Positions 17,717-26,546 of a DNA stretch of 64,000 bases are shown here, piece after piece (within the stretch, counting starts at the first letter, position 1; every line of letters starts with the position of its first letter). The notes beneath the pieces are model-generated. The model was not told the DNA's origin and searched no databases. It saw nothing but the letters and a program-made list of their open reading frames with translations. This stretch comes from Acidianus ambivalens (GTDB taxonomy: Archaea > Thermoproteota > Thermoprotei_A > Sulfolobales > Sulfolobaceae): assembly GCF_009729015.1 (NCBI RefSeq), contig NZ_CP045482.1, positions 864,001 to 928,000 of the forward strand, written 5' to 3'. The translations under genes and the position numbers were made by a program.

Positions 17717-18970
17717 ATGAGAGCAATAATAATAGGTGCAGGACATAACGGACTTATTGCATCTTACTATTTAAGAAAGGCAGGCTTTGATGTATTAATT
17801 TTTGATAATAAATTCGGAGGAATGACAGATACTACGTCAATAAAAGGAGTCAAAGTAAGTAGAGCGTCTTACGTCCTGGGTTTAATGCCCAAAAAATTCA
17901 TAGATGAATTTGAAATTCCAGTAATTGAACAAGACCCAATACAAACAATATGGTTAGAAGATAGGATAATTCCGTTCTGGAGGGATAGGGAAAAGAGAAT
18001 AAAGGAATTGATAAACGCGGGGGAAGATAAGTTTCCGGAATTTGAAGAGAAGATATTCAAATTTAAGAAACTTCTGGAGGAAAAGTTTACCTTTGTAACT
18101 ACTCCTCCTTCAGAAAAAGAGGTTATAGAAGAAGCGAAAAATGCCGGAATAGAAGACGTTATGAGACCTTCAAAAGAGTTCCTATCAAAGTACCTTTCGA
18201 GAGATCTACATAATTTCTTCATTTATCCTGGAATGGAAGATTCTCCCGCATATTTAGTAGCTTACTTTTACGATGATTGGTCTTTCGTAAAAGGCGGTAT
18301 GGGAACAGTTGCTGAGAAGATCTTTGAGAAGGCTAACAAGCTAGGAGTTAATTTCGTGAGCGAAAAGGTGAATAAAATTCTTGTTGAACATGATAAAGCA
18401 GTAGGAGTTAAGGTTGGAGATAAGGTTTACAAGGCAGACGTTATTTTATCTACAGCAAGTCCTGCTGAAACGATGAAATTAGCTGAATATAATCATAAAT
18501 TTACTCTAGGTAAAAATAAATGGGTAAAATATAATGTGATCTTTAAGGAATTTCCTAAGGTAGATGAGAGGATAAAGACTTTCGTTAATTCAATAATAGA
18601 CTTTGAAGGAGGCGAAGTCGTAATTCCTTCAACAGTTGACGACAGAGGAGGAATAGTAATGGAATTCATGGGTAACTATGAAGAAGTGATTGAAAAGTTC
18701 AAAGGCGAAATAGTTTACGTAGATAAATTAAACGCAAGAATTGCGGAAGAGATTTATAATTTACCTTCAGGTAATTTAAACCATTTACCAATGAGGGAAC
18801 CGTATTTATTTGACGGTAGGCCGGAGAAAGGTTGGGGGTATAAAACTCCTATAAAGGACTTATACTTAGGAGGAGCTGGAACTTACCCTGGAGGCCAGGT
18901 CTCTGGCATACCGGGTTATAATTCAGCAAGGCTAATAATTAAGGAGAAGTTGGGAAAGGATTTTGCTTAA
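17717..18970 (+). CDS. FAD-dependent oxidoreductase, phytoene-desaturase-like
   Basis: A 417-residue flavoprotein of the amine-oxidase/CrtI-like superfamily. The N-terminus is a dinucleotide-binding motif (IIIGAGHNGLIASYYLRKAGFDVLIFD), and the C-terminus has the second FAD contact (LYLGGAGTYPGGQVSGIPGYNSARLI). These proteins dehydrogenate isoprenoids or related lipids; the Sulfolobales copies are often annotated as phytoene dehydrogenase without proof. No carotenoid gene is adjacent, so the substrate could instead be a quinone side chain or a lipid. There is no membrane segment. It may be co-transcribed with the following XTPase-family gene (36-base gap), though that gene has its own TATA-like box. 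Confidence 0.85.
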   Translation: MRAIIIGAGHNGLIASYYLRKAGFDVLIFDNKFGGMTDTTSIKGVKVSRASYVLGLMPKKFIDEFEIPVIEQDPIQTIWLEDRIIPFWRDREKRIKELINAGEDKFPEFEEKIFKFKKLLEEKFTFVTTPPSEKEVIEEAKNAGIEDVMRPSKEFLSKYLSRDLHNFFIYPGMEDSPAYLVAYFYDDWSFVKGGMGTVAEKIFEKANKLGVNFVSEKVNKILVEHDKAVGVKVGDKVYKADVILSTASPAETMKLAEYNHKFTLGKNKWVKYNVIFKEFPKVDERIKTFVNSIIDFEGGEVVIPSTVDDRGGIVMEFMGNYEEVIEKFKGEIVYVDKLNARIAEEIYNLPSGNLNHLPMREPYLFDGRPEKGWGYKTPIKDLYLGGAGTYPGGQVSGIPGYNSARLIIKEKLGKDFA

Positions 18971-19006
18971 ATGGAAGCTTTTTAATTTCTCCTTTAATAC
19001 AATTTT

Positions 19007-19531
19007 ATGAAATTTTACTTAGGAACTACTAGCAAACTAAAGATTTCCGCAGTTGAGGAAGTGCTTAAGAACTACGTAACTGATTACGAAATTTTAGCAT
19101 TTAATTCTCCTTCAGGAGTCCCTATAACTCCATGGAATGAGGATATTATAAAAGGCGCAAGAAATAGAGCGGAAAATTTGAGGAAGAAATTTCTTGACAA
19201 TGACGGGATATATGTAGGTTTAGAAAGTGGACTAGTAGAGAGGTTTGGCAGTGTATACGAAGAAACCTGGTGTGTAATAATTTTTAGGGAAAAAGAATTT
19301 TCAGCATATTCCAGCGGTTTGAGATTACCTTCAGAAATTGTTTAGAAAATTAGACAAGGAATTCCTCATAGTGATATTATGGACGAGATTTTGAGAAAAT
19401 TTAATTCCTCACCAAAAGACACTTGGGGATTATATACTAAGTTTAAGTTAACAAGGAAATGCGAAATAAAAGAAGCTTTTAGGAATGCACTCGTAATGAT
19501 GCTAACTTGTGAACATGCCTCAATTATTTAA
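19007..19531 (+). pseudogene. inosine/xanthosine triphosphatase (YjjX/DUF84 family) interrupted by an in-frame TAG
   Basis: One frame of 175 codons with TAG at 19343-19345 (codon 113). The first part has the family start MKFYLGTTSKLKISAVEEVL and the glycine/glutamate-rich core YVGLESGLVERFG. After the stop the same frame continues for 61 codons with recognisable family sequence (IRQGIPHSDIMDEI, then KDTWGLYTKFKLTR). The full protein would have the normal length (~174 residues). Intact members hydrolyse non-canonical purine triphosphates to protect nucleic acids. The truncated form lacks the C-terminal third and is probably inactive. A CTTTTTAATTT box ~27 bases upstream marks the start. Readthrough or sequencing error are alternatives. 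Confidence 0.85.
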
Positions 19532-19539
19532 TATCTAAA

Positions 19540-20649
19540 GTGGTAAAGCAAAGGGTTATGAAGCGAATAGCCTTAACTGCTTTAATATCTAGGATCGCCA
19601 ATAATATTATACTCACATTATCGCCAGTAATTGCTAAGATTGATTATCATTTTCCGTTGGGAAGTCTAGGAATAATAGAGGCAATTGTATTAGTTTCTAT
19701 TATAATATCAATGTTGTCGATAAATCTTATTTACTCAAGAGAAATTCTACTCCTATCTTTTATTCTCTTGTCAATTTCGTTAATTTTACTTAACATGCAT
19801 AATGTGAGCATTTTCTTCTTTTCTTTAATCCTTGCAGGCATATCGTTTGGAGTAATTATTCCTTCAATGACTACTATTGCCTCAAGCATTGCTGACGATT
19901 ACCATTCAAACGCGAGATTGCTTAAAATGTACACGTTCGGTTTAAGTATAGGTGCAGTAATTAGTGCACTTTTAGAGGCGATCTCGCTTGGAGACATTGC
20001 TCTTCTCTTGATGGTTATTTCTGCCTTAAATCTTTACAATGCATATTTTTACTACTTAAATTTTAGGAATAAAGCAAAAAAGTCCATGATTTCTTTTCGC
20101 ATAATATTTAATAAAAGGCTTTGGATCGCAAATATGATCAGTTTACCTTACGATATACCAATAGCATTCATTAACGTTTATCTAGCTTTGTTAGCTCATT
20201 ATTATTATCACGTGAGTATTTCGCTTGGTTTCTTGTATTTCTTCGTATTCCTTTCAGTAGCGTCATTATCTAGGTATCTTATTTATAGGCTTGAGTTAGA
20301 AGAAAGTAAAATGAGGATTTTCAGCGCTGTGACGACAATTTTAGGTTCTATTTTGTTAATTGTCAATAATCCTTTCTTTCTACTTTTTGGCATAATATTT
20401 CTAGGATTTCCGCATGGATTATTATTGACTTTGTCCAGTTTAGTTATAGCGAGAGAATTTAAAGACGAGAAAGATAAGAACTTAGCTAATTCGATAAACC
20501 TGCTTTTTCATTATGCTGTGTTTATAATAACTCCTTTAATAATAGGTTTATTTATAAATATAAGCATATTTTATGGCATATTAGCTTTCGTATTGCTATC
20601 TATAGGTTCTTCCTTGTTACTTATGAGTAAGAATAATTATACAAATTGA
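19540..20649 (+). CDS. MFS-like membrane transporter
   Basis: A 369-residue protein with about 12 hydrophobic segments in two halves separated by a basic loop (NFRNKAKKSMISFR), the layout of a compact major-facilitator carrier. Segment 4 has SFGVIIPSMTTIASS, and the C-terminal half has FGIIFLGFPHGLLLTLSSL. The substrate is unknown. The GTG start at 19540 lies eight bases after the frame of the broken XTPase gene; an ATG at 19558 is an alternative. Co-transcription with that gene is likely. Confidence 0.75.
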   Translation: MVKQRVMKRIALTALISRIANNIILTLSPVIAKIDYHFPLGSLGIIEAIVLVSIIISMLSINLIYSREILLLSFILLSISLILLNMHNVSIFFFSLILAGISFGVIIPSMTTIASSIADDYHSNARLLKMYTFGLSIGAVISALLEAISLGDIALLLMVISALNLYNAYFYYLNFRNKAKKSMISFRIIFNKRLWIANMISLPYDIPIAFINVYLALLAHYYYHVSISLGFLYFFVFLSVASLSRYLIYRLELEESKMRIFSAVTTILGSILLIVNNPFFLLFGIIFLGFPHGLLLTLSSLVIAREFKDEKDKNLANSINLLFHYAVFIITPLIIGLFINISIFYGILAFVLLSIGSSLLLMSKNNYTN

Positions 20650-20662
20650 TCATGAAATCAAT

Positions 20663-21181
20663 TTAGTATTTCTTGAGAAATCTAGAAATCAAGTTGATTA
20701 TTCCTACAGCTAATGAAAACCAGTACGTAAATGTCGGATAACTTTGTATAAGCATTGTTATTTGATATCCTGAGTCTGTAAATTCTACGCTTTCCTGTCC
20801 TATAATGAAAAATGGATAAGTAACGCCTTGAATAAAGTGTGAAAGTATGTAATTAAATATTATGTAAATTATCACCGGATCTAGAATGTAGAATAGTGAA
20901 GCCCATGCTATTAGTAAGTAATTTCTTTTCTCTCCTCTTCTAAGAATAAGATATAGGAAATACAGGGAAACAGCTATAACATAAAATCTGAACGCAAAAA
21001 GTATCATATTAATAAAATTGGAAATATACAAATACTGGCCTTCAAAGTAAATATTTAAAAGAAATAAGGAATCATCAATCTTAACAATTCCTCCTACAGA
21101 ATATGTCCACCAACAGTAAGGTAAGAGTGCCACAACTACGTTTAGTATTAAAGCCAATGTAGATAAGGGATATTTTATCAT
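20663..21181 (-). CDS. multi-pass membrane protein, unknown
   Basis: A 172-residue protein with about four hydrophobic segments and a short basic C-terminus (RFLKKY). Family not recognised. Its start overlaps the stop of the upstream 129-residue gene by four bases, so the two form a small leftward operon, possibly a secreted protein and its membrane partner. Confidence 0.6.
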   Translation of the reverse strand: MIKYPLSTLALILNVVVALLPYCWWTYSVGGIVKIDDSLFLLNIYFEGQYLYISNFINMILFAFRFYVIAVSLYFLYLILRRGEKRNYLLIAWASLFYILDPVIIYIIFNYILSHFIQGVTYPFFIIGQESVEFTDSGYQITMLIQSYPTFTYWFSLAVGIINLISRFLKKY

Positions 21182-21567
21182 ATTGTCTCACTTGTGCAAA
21201 CAGTAACATTAAGGAAATGTAATTTAATAAAGACCGTACAATCATCATTTTTGATATTACTGTAGAATTCATGATAATTATTGACTTGTAACGTAATATT
21301 CTCAGCTGTCTGTGCCGGAATAACTGCTGAACTAGGTAAACTTATTTCTTTTCCATTTATACTGCAAACTACGACAGGGAAATTTTCAGGATTATTTATG
21401 CATACTTCTAATTTATTACCTTCTGCAAAGAAAGACATCTTTGGTTGACTGAAAATATTGATGTTGGAAAGTTGTGAGATCCCTTGATTTAATGAGTTCA
21501 AGGCGTTCATAAAAATTAGTTCAATTGCTAGAACTGCAATAAATGCTATAAGTCCTACAGTTTTCAC
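21178..21567 (-). CDS. membrane-anchored or secreted small protein
   Basis: A 129-residue protein with one hydrophobic N-terminal helix (residues ~4-24), then a mostly beta-type outer part with four cysteines (CINN, VCSI, DDCT, VCTS) that could form two disulfides. Residues ~45-85 look like an immunoglobulin-type strand pattern, but no family was recognised. First gene of a two-gene leftward operon with the 172-residue membrane protein. Confidence 0.6.
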   Translation of the reverse strand: MKTVGLIAFIAVLAIELIFMNALNSLNQGISQLSNINIFSQPKMSFFAEGNKLEVCINNPENFPVVVCSINGKEISLPSSAVIPAQTAENITLQVNNYHEFYSNIKNDDCTVFIKLHFLNVTVCTSETI

Positions 21568-21758
21568 ATCATCTTCTTAGCCTTTCTAGTAAAAAACTTT
21601 TTGCAGTTAGAACTGCTGATTCGAGAATATGCTAACAGTTAACAAATTTTATCGTTATGTTTATTATATCTACATATTCTATGCCAATAATTGCCTTCAA
21701 CTTAAATAATAGCTATTTATTATGGTATTACTTAAAGATAATTTTTAGATTACTCTTT

Positions 21759-22820
21759 TCATTTTACTCTTCTTCTATAGTTTACCTCTTTTATTTCCTC
21801 CCATTTTATCTTCCTTTTATTTTCAACTTCGGAATATAAAATGAACAAATGTTTAGGGAAATCAGAATAATCGTTAACCTTAACTATCAATTCTCCAGTT
21901 AAGTATTTCAGAACGTCTATTAAATCTGGCGCTCTAAAGGGAATTTTCCTCCTTAAGAATTCCTTTACAGCATTTATATACTCTTCAATAAAATCATTAG
22001 CTATAATAGTATATCTACCTTCTCTAGGGGGATATAGGTAAACACCATAAGTTATAAGTCCTCCTCTAATAATCTCAAAAGGATGGCCTCCACAGTGTGC
22101 TTTGCTATTCCTCCAAATTTTAAATGCCTCCTTATCGTCTAATGGCAAATCAATCATTCCACAATCTCTGCCGTCTGCATAAGACTTATATAATTCCTTG
22201 AGATCCTTATCGACATTGAGCCCGTTAGCCTCATAAACTATTTTAACAACCTCAAGATAATCTCTTAAGGTTATATCATCTGACGGAAGTTTGTTTTTCA
22301 AATTGTCCTTGTATTGTTTAATGATTTGTTTAGCTTCTTCATTACTCATTTTAGGTTTTGTAACATATTTCAGTTTAACTTCTCCTACTAAGTAATGCTT
22401 GTATATGTCATCGGCGGATATAAAGATGGGATCTTGATGCTGAAGTTTCATGAATTCATAAACTCTCATTATTAATGAATTATAACATGCTGGCAGTTCT
22501 TCGTCTCCTTTTCCAATTTTTATTCCACCTTTAGTATGAACGAAGAATTCATATTCATCAAACTCCTTAAGGTAGCAAAATCCCGTAGGGACGAACTTTA
22601 ATTTGTCCTTAACTTTAACTGGTAAAAAGAGGTAAAAATAACACCTAACATAATCATCTTCTCTTGTAGGATAAATATAATTCTCCATTTCTTTTAACAA
22701 GTTATAAATTTTAGTACTTTTAAAGGTAATTTCTCTCAAATAATTGAAGTCAATGAGATAAAGGATTAACGGGTATTTTTCAATTATCTCCCAAATCCTC
22801 TTCTCTTTTTCTGTATTCAT
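21759..22820 (-). CDS. hypothetical soluble protein (353 aa)
   Basis: A 353-residue, charged, soluble protein that I do not recognise. It has no signal peptide and no membrane helix. A notable central segment (about residues 217-250) contains DGRDCGMIDLPL and WRNSKAHCGGHPFEIIRGG, with two cysteines and two histidines that could bind metal or form an active site. The first ~200 residues are rich in Tyr, Lys and Glu. It lies in a patch of accessory-type genes next to an intact PaREP1 gene. An ORF of 60 codons on the opposite strand at its 3' end is a shadow. Confidence 0.65.
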   Translation of the reverse strand: MNTEKEKRIWEIIEKYPLILYLIDFNYLREITFKSTKIYNLLKEMENYIYPTREDDYVRCYFYLFLPVKVKDKLKFVPTGFCYLKEFDEYEFFVHTKGGIKIGKGDEELPACYNSLIMRVYEFMKLQHQDPIFISADDIYKHYLVGEVKLKYVTKPKMSNEEAKQIIKQYKDNLKNKLPSDDITLRDYLEVVKIVYEANGLNVDKDLKELYKSYADGRDCGMIDLPLDDKEAFKIWRNSKAHCGGHPFEIIRGGLITYGVYLYPPREGRYTIIANDFIEEYINAVKEFLRRKIPFRAPDLIDVLKYLTGELIVKVNDYSDFPKHLFILYSEVENKRKIKWEEIKEVNYRRRVK

Positions 22821-23087
22821 GTCAATATCTCACATATTTTAAAAGAAGAGAGTAAAAAGAAACATATAAGTTGATCGCAATTGCAAGATTACTAGATAAA
22901 CTTAATTGAACAAGTACTTATGAAAAATTTTCACAGCTAATATTCAGATATATAAACAATAGTGAGAAATGCTTAATGAAGTTCATATAAATCAGGCTAA
23001 AAGCTATTAATTTTGTAGATAGCAATAGAGAATAATTCAAGGGTTGGAGATCCTTATATTTTAATGCTGACTACCTATATTTAACAC

Positions 23088-23630
23088 ATGGAAATAGTGA
23101 ACGTTCCTAACGTGAAAGATAGGAAAGCCTACTCTAAAGTAAGGTTACTGGAAAGTATGGTGGAATTAAGAATTGCCCTTGAAATGCTTAAGGAAGGATA
23201 TACTAGAAATTCCGCGCAAAAGGTCTTCATGGCTTGGAAAGCCATTATTAGTGCATTAGTCTCATTAAATCTAGATAAATTAGGTAAAAATGAAAAGGAG
23301 AAAGAATGGTATAAAAAATCTGGATTCTCAGCACCTACTACCAAGCTTAAATTAATCTCCAACGATCTGGAGAAAATAGGTTATGATAAAATCTCATTCA
23401 TTACAAATACGGCTCTTCTCTTGCACAGTTATGCCTATAACGGTATTTATGAAGGATTAACTCCATATTCCTCTAAGAAAGACGCTGTAATGGATATCCT
23501 AAGCCTTACTCACTTCATCTTAGATAATTCTAAGAATTACTTTAAGGAGATTTGGAACGAAGAGCATGAGAAGGAGTTAGAGAACGTTAAGAAATTGTTA
23601 GAAGAGATAGAGAGAAATAAGAGTTCTTGA
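23088..23630 (+). CDS. PaREP1-family protein (intact)
   Basis: A 180-residue, all-helical protein of the archaeal PaREP1 family, with the core LRIALEMLKEGYTRNSAQKVFMAWKA near residues 28-53 and YAYNGIYEGLTPYSSK later. It is the full-length paralogue of the broken gene at 10936-11460, and a further decayed relative lies at 52480-52767. The family is common, multi-copy and patchy in hyperthermophilic archaea. A HEPN-like fold has been proposed, but function is unknown. A TTATATTTTA box ~30 bases upstream supports the ATG at 23088. Confidence 0.85.
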   Translation: MEIVNVPNVKDRKAYSKVRLLESMVELRIALEMLKEGYTRNSAQKVFMAWKAIISALVSLNLDKLGKNEKEKEWYKKSGFSAPTTKLKLISNDLEKIGYDKISFITNTALLLHSYAYNGIYEGLTPYSSKKDAVMDILSLTHFILDNSKNYFKEIWNEEHEKELENVKKLLEEIERNKSS

Positions 23631-23671
23631 TTATAGAAAAGTATTTTTACCACGTTTTCTAGCTTAGGTTG

Positions 23672-24277
23672 ATGAGTTTAATACTTTTAATAACTAACTA
23701 TATTGGAATTATTGCCTTTTCAATATCCGGTTCTATGAAGGCTATTGAAAAGAAAATGGATTTACTTGGCGTTATAACCCTGGGTTTTTCAACGTCATTA
23801 GCCGGAGGAATTCTTGCTGACCTGTTATTGGGAATTACTCCGCCCACAAACTTAATTTATATACCTTATCCCACAGCGTCTTTTATTGCTAGCATAGTTA
23901 CTTTTGCGTTCTACAAGAAATTTACTCACGTAAGTAAGCCTTTAATATACGCAGATGCTCTAGGTCTAGGAGCCTTCACCGCCTCTGGAGCCTCATTAGC
24001 GTTTAGCTTAAGACCAGACCCTCTGCTGGTTATAATGGTAGGAACTATAACCGCTGTAGGTGGAGGAGTGCTTAGGGATATATTAGCTAACGAAATTCCT
24101 TTAGTTCTAACTAAGGAGTTTTATGCCTCAGCATCAATTATAGGCTCTACAATATATTACGGTTTAGCAGAGTTAGGCGTGCAGACAGGGTTTCTTACCA
24201 CTTTAGTTTTACTTTTGACGTTCGCTCTAAGACTTCTCGCTATTAGAATGAAGTGGAAGTTGCCTAATGCATCTTGA
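23672..24277 (+). CDS. UPF0126/TRIC-type membrane channel protein
   Basis: A 201-residue membrane protein of the UPF0126 (YicG) family, related to TRIC-type cation channels. It has seven hydrophobic segments arranged as two similar glycine-containing triple-helix halves. Family motifs are [19 protein letters not shown] in the first half and [18 protein letters not shown] in the second. The substrate of archaeal members is uncertain (monovalent cations, or amino acids in some bacterial relatives). The ATG at 23672 is chosen because a TATTTTTAC box lies ~27 bases upstream; a TTG one codon earlier is possible. The 3' end overlaps the convergent EamA gene by 14 bases. Confidence 0.88.
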   Translation: MSLILLITNYIGIIAFSISGSMKAIEKKMDLLGVITLGFSTSLAGGILADLLLGITPPTNLIYIPYPTASFIASIVTFAFYKKFTHVSKPLIYADALGLGAFTASGASLAFSLRPDPLLVIMVGTITAVGGGVLRDILANEIPLVLTKEFYASASIIGSTIYYGLAELGVQTGFLTTLVLLLTFALRLLAIRMKWKLPNAS

Positions 24278-25067
24278 CGCTAAGGAAAATTGCCAATAAA
24301 ATGATTATTGTTCCTATTGTCTCATAAATGTTAAGGAATTCTCTAAAAATAATCATTGAAAGTATTATTGTAAATATAGGCTCTAATGCGGTTATTATTG
24401 ATGCGGTTATTGAGTCAGTCTTCTTCATTCCTCTGTAAAAGAAGAAGTAAGGGATTACAGAGGCAAAAATTGCCAAGTATATTCCAGCATAAACTGAAGG
24501 TAAATTTAGTACTCTAACAAAAGGTAAAGAGAAAGGTATAGACCAGAGAGACTGTGAAAATATTATTTCCCAATCACTCATGCCTTTTCTTTGTAGGAGT
24601 CGAGAAAAAGATATTAAACCTGCGTAAGTTAAGCCCGAAGCTAAGCCTAGAAGGAACTGCTGGAAAGTAGGAACTCCTAAGTACATGATATATAAACCTA
24701 CCAAAATCATTAACGACGAGACAATTTTTCCTAAAGTAGCCTTTTCTTTCACTAAAAAATAGGAAAATATCGAAACCCAGAGAGGAGCGGTGTAAAGTAA
24801 TACTGCAGAGAGTGAAGGCCCGTCTATAGGAATTGTATAAATATACGTTAAATAGAAGAGTGAGGAAACAAAACCCATGCCGATGGCATATTTATTCACA
24901 ACTATTTTCTTTACAATAAACAGAGAAACGATCGTGGAGAATATACTCCTCATTATGACCATTGTAAATGGACTCCCACCGAGTAAGTAAAAGTAGTTAA
25001 CAGCAATCCCGATTGTGCCCCAGAAGAAAGCTGCTAGAGTTAAATCAACGTGACCGCTTGTTCTCAT
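24264..25067 (-). CDS. EamA/DMT-family transporter
   Basis: A 267-residue membrane protein with about 10 hydrophobic segments forming two EamA repeats, as in drug/metabolite exporters. Repeat landmarks are the early [17 protein letters not shown] and the late [21 protein letters not shown], a strongly conserved EamA segment. Probably exports amino acids or small metabolites; no residue fixes the substrate. It converges on the UPF0126 gene. Confidence 0.88.
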   Translation of the reverse strand: MRTSGHVDLTLAAFFWGTIGIAVNYFYLLGGSPFTMVIMRSIFSTIVSLFIVKKIVVNKYAIGMGFVSSLFYLTYIYTIPIDGPSLSAVLLYTAPLWVSIFSYFLVKEKATLGKIVSSLMILVGLYIMYLGVPTFQQFLLGLASGLTYAGLISFSRLLQRKGMSDWEIIFSQSLWSIPFSLPFVRVLNLPSVYAGIYLAIFASVIPYFFFYRGMKKTDSITASIITALEPIFTIILSMIIFREFLNIYETIGTIIILLAIFLSVKMH

Positions 25068-25103
25068 TTGATACTAATAAAAGTGATTTGCATTATTTAA
25101 TTA

Positions 25104-25691
25104 ATGTTGGACTTTGAAGACGTAAAAATTGATATAGAGGATGAAAAAACTAGAGGAGAAATTCTGAATTTCTTTTCAATATTCATCTATCTATCAAACT
25201 TTTACGAGAAAGCCTGTATAATTCACGTCCATTGTAACGGAGTACAGATAGAAGGAAAACCAGGATTTGTAGTTGTAAGCAATTTTCCTAAAATTTACTC
25301 TAAAGGGGCAGATAAACTTAGGGCTTTGGCTTATCTTTCCTTATTTAGAGAAGAGAAGCCTATTATTGAAAACGATATTCAAGCAATATCTTCAATATCG
25401 TTTGTTCCCCTTTATTTTTCAGTTAAAATGAAAGAAAAAGGAATAATAAAATTTCTATCTTCACTTACTCAATACTATTCGGCCATTTATAATCAGCTAA
25501 AGAATGAGAAAATAAGGGAAGACTTTAGGAAAGTTTTGAACTCATTCAAGATTATAGATACAATGTTCCTAGAAAACATTAAAAATTCTTACTTAACTCA
25601 TTTAGGACTTTATGCTAAATTATTAGCATTTGCATCAGGATCTTCCTTATCATATAATGATCTCTTAAAGAAATATGGCATAATTTCATAG
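25104..25691 (+). CDS. hypothetical soluble protein (195 aa)
   Basis: A 195-residue protein of unrecognised family. The N-terminal half mixes strands and helices (ACIIHVHCNGVQIEG, PGFVVVSNFPKIY); the C-terminal half is helical. It has two cysteines near residues 38 and 44 and no membrane segment. It lies 38 bases upstream of the TPR protein on the same strand and may share its transcript. A box-like TTATTTAATT directly precedes the start. Confidence 0.55.
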   Translation: MLDFEDVKIDIEDEKTRGEILNFFSIFIYLSNFYEKACIIHVHCNGVQIEGKPGFVVVSNFPKIYSKGADKLRALAYLSLFREEKPIIENDIQAISSISFVPLYFSVKMKEKGIIKFLSSLTQYYSAIYNQLKNEKIREDFRKVLNSFKIIDTMFLENIKNSYLTHLGLYAKLLAFASGSSLSYNDLLKKYGIIS

Positions 25692-25729
25692 TCGAAGATT
25701 TTTAATTTCTTCCTATCCAATAATAATTA

Positions 25730-26524
25730 ATGTCACAGATAGACGATATTATCAAACAATATAATAGCGGCAACTTGAATTTAGCTTTAAGAAAATTGGA
25801 AGAATTAGTCAATAAAAATCCTACAAAAGAAGCTTACGAGTTGATGGCAAAAATCCTCCTTGAAATGGGCAAAGACGATGAAGCGCTGGAATACTTTGAG
25901 AAGGCAGGAAATAAGGAAGAGAAAGCAAGAATACTATTATCAAGGGGAATGTACTCTGAGGCATTAGATGAGTTAAAAGACGTTAATTCTACTCAAGCTA
26001 GGATAATCAGGGCTACCATATATTTGAGGAAAGAAGATTATAGGAAAGTTATTGAAGAGTTAAACGATATAAATGATGAACTTTCTTCTAATCCTCTCTA
26101 TTATAAAATAAAAGGAATAGCTGAATATTATTTAGGAAATTATTATGACGCACTTAGGGATTTAACTAGAGGAATTGAGCTTTATCCATTAGATTCTGAA
26201 CTATATTATTATAGAGCGCTAGTGAAAATTTCATTAAATGAAGATAAAGAAGCTGAAAATGATATAAATACTGCAATAAATTTGAACCCATATTATGCCG
26301 AGGCGTACTTCAGTAAAGGTTTGCTTAAGGAAAAGAAAGGAAAATATGAAGAAGCAATTGCCTATTATTCTAAGTCAATAGATATTAATCCAGAATATGT
26401 TGAGGCGTACGTAAGAAGAGCTAAAGCTTACATGAAGAGCGGAATGGAGAAAGAAGCATTTGAGGACATTAAAGTTGTTAAAGAATTAAAAGAAAAAGAG
26501 AATATTGACAAAAATAAACAATGA
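25730..26524 (+). CDS. tetratricopeptide repeat (TPR) protein
   Basis: A 264-residue protein made almost wholly of TPR helices, a scaffold for protein-protein contacts. At least five or six 34-residue units can be read from residue ~17 to ~250, with the typical pattern A-x2-Y-x2-ALE-DP; examples are DDEALEYFEKAG, YYDALRDLTRGIELYPLDSELYYYRA and YEEAIAYYSKSIDINPEYVEAYVRRA. There is no signal peptide, so it is cytosolic. It ends 22 bases from the convergent membrane kinase gene. In Sulfolobales TPR proteins and Ser/Thr kinases are often functional partners, so an interaction is plausible but inferred. Confidence 0.93.
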   Translation: MSQIDDIIKQYNSGNLNLALRKLEELVNKNPTKEAYELMAKILLEMGKDDEALEYFEKAGNKEEKARILLSRGMYSEALDELKDVNSTQARIIRATIYLRKEDYRKVIEELNDINDELSSNPLYYKIKGIAEYYLGNYYDALRDLTRGIELYPLDSELYYYRALVKISLNEDKEAENDINTAINLNPYYAEAYFSKGLLKEKKGKYEEAIAYYSKSIDINPEYVEAYVRRAKAYMKSGMEKEAFEDIKVVKELKEKENIDKNKQ

Positions 26525-26546
26525 TAGGAAAATGATTATTGACTTG

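Noticed and set aside
21657..21839. 60-codon plus-strand hydrophobic ORF
   Set aside because: Overlaps the 3' end of the 353-residue gene; AT-rich composition gives Phe/Tyr/Leu by chance.
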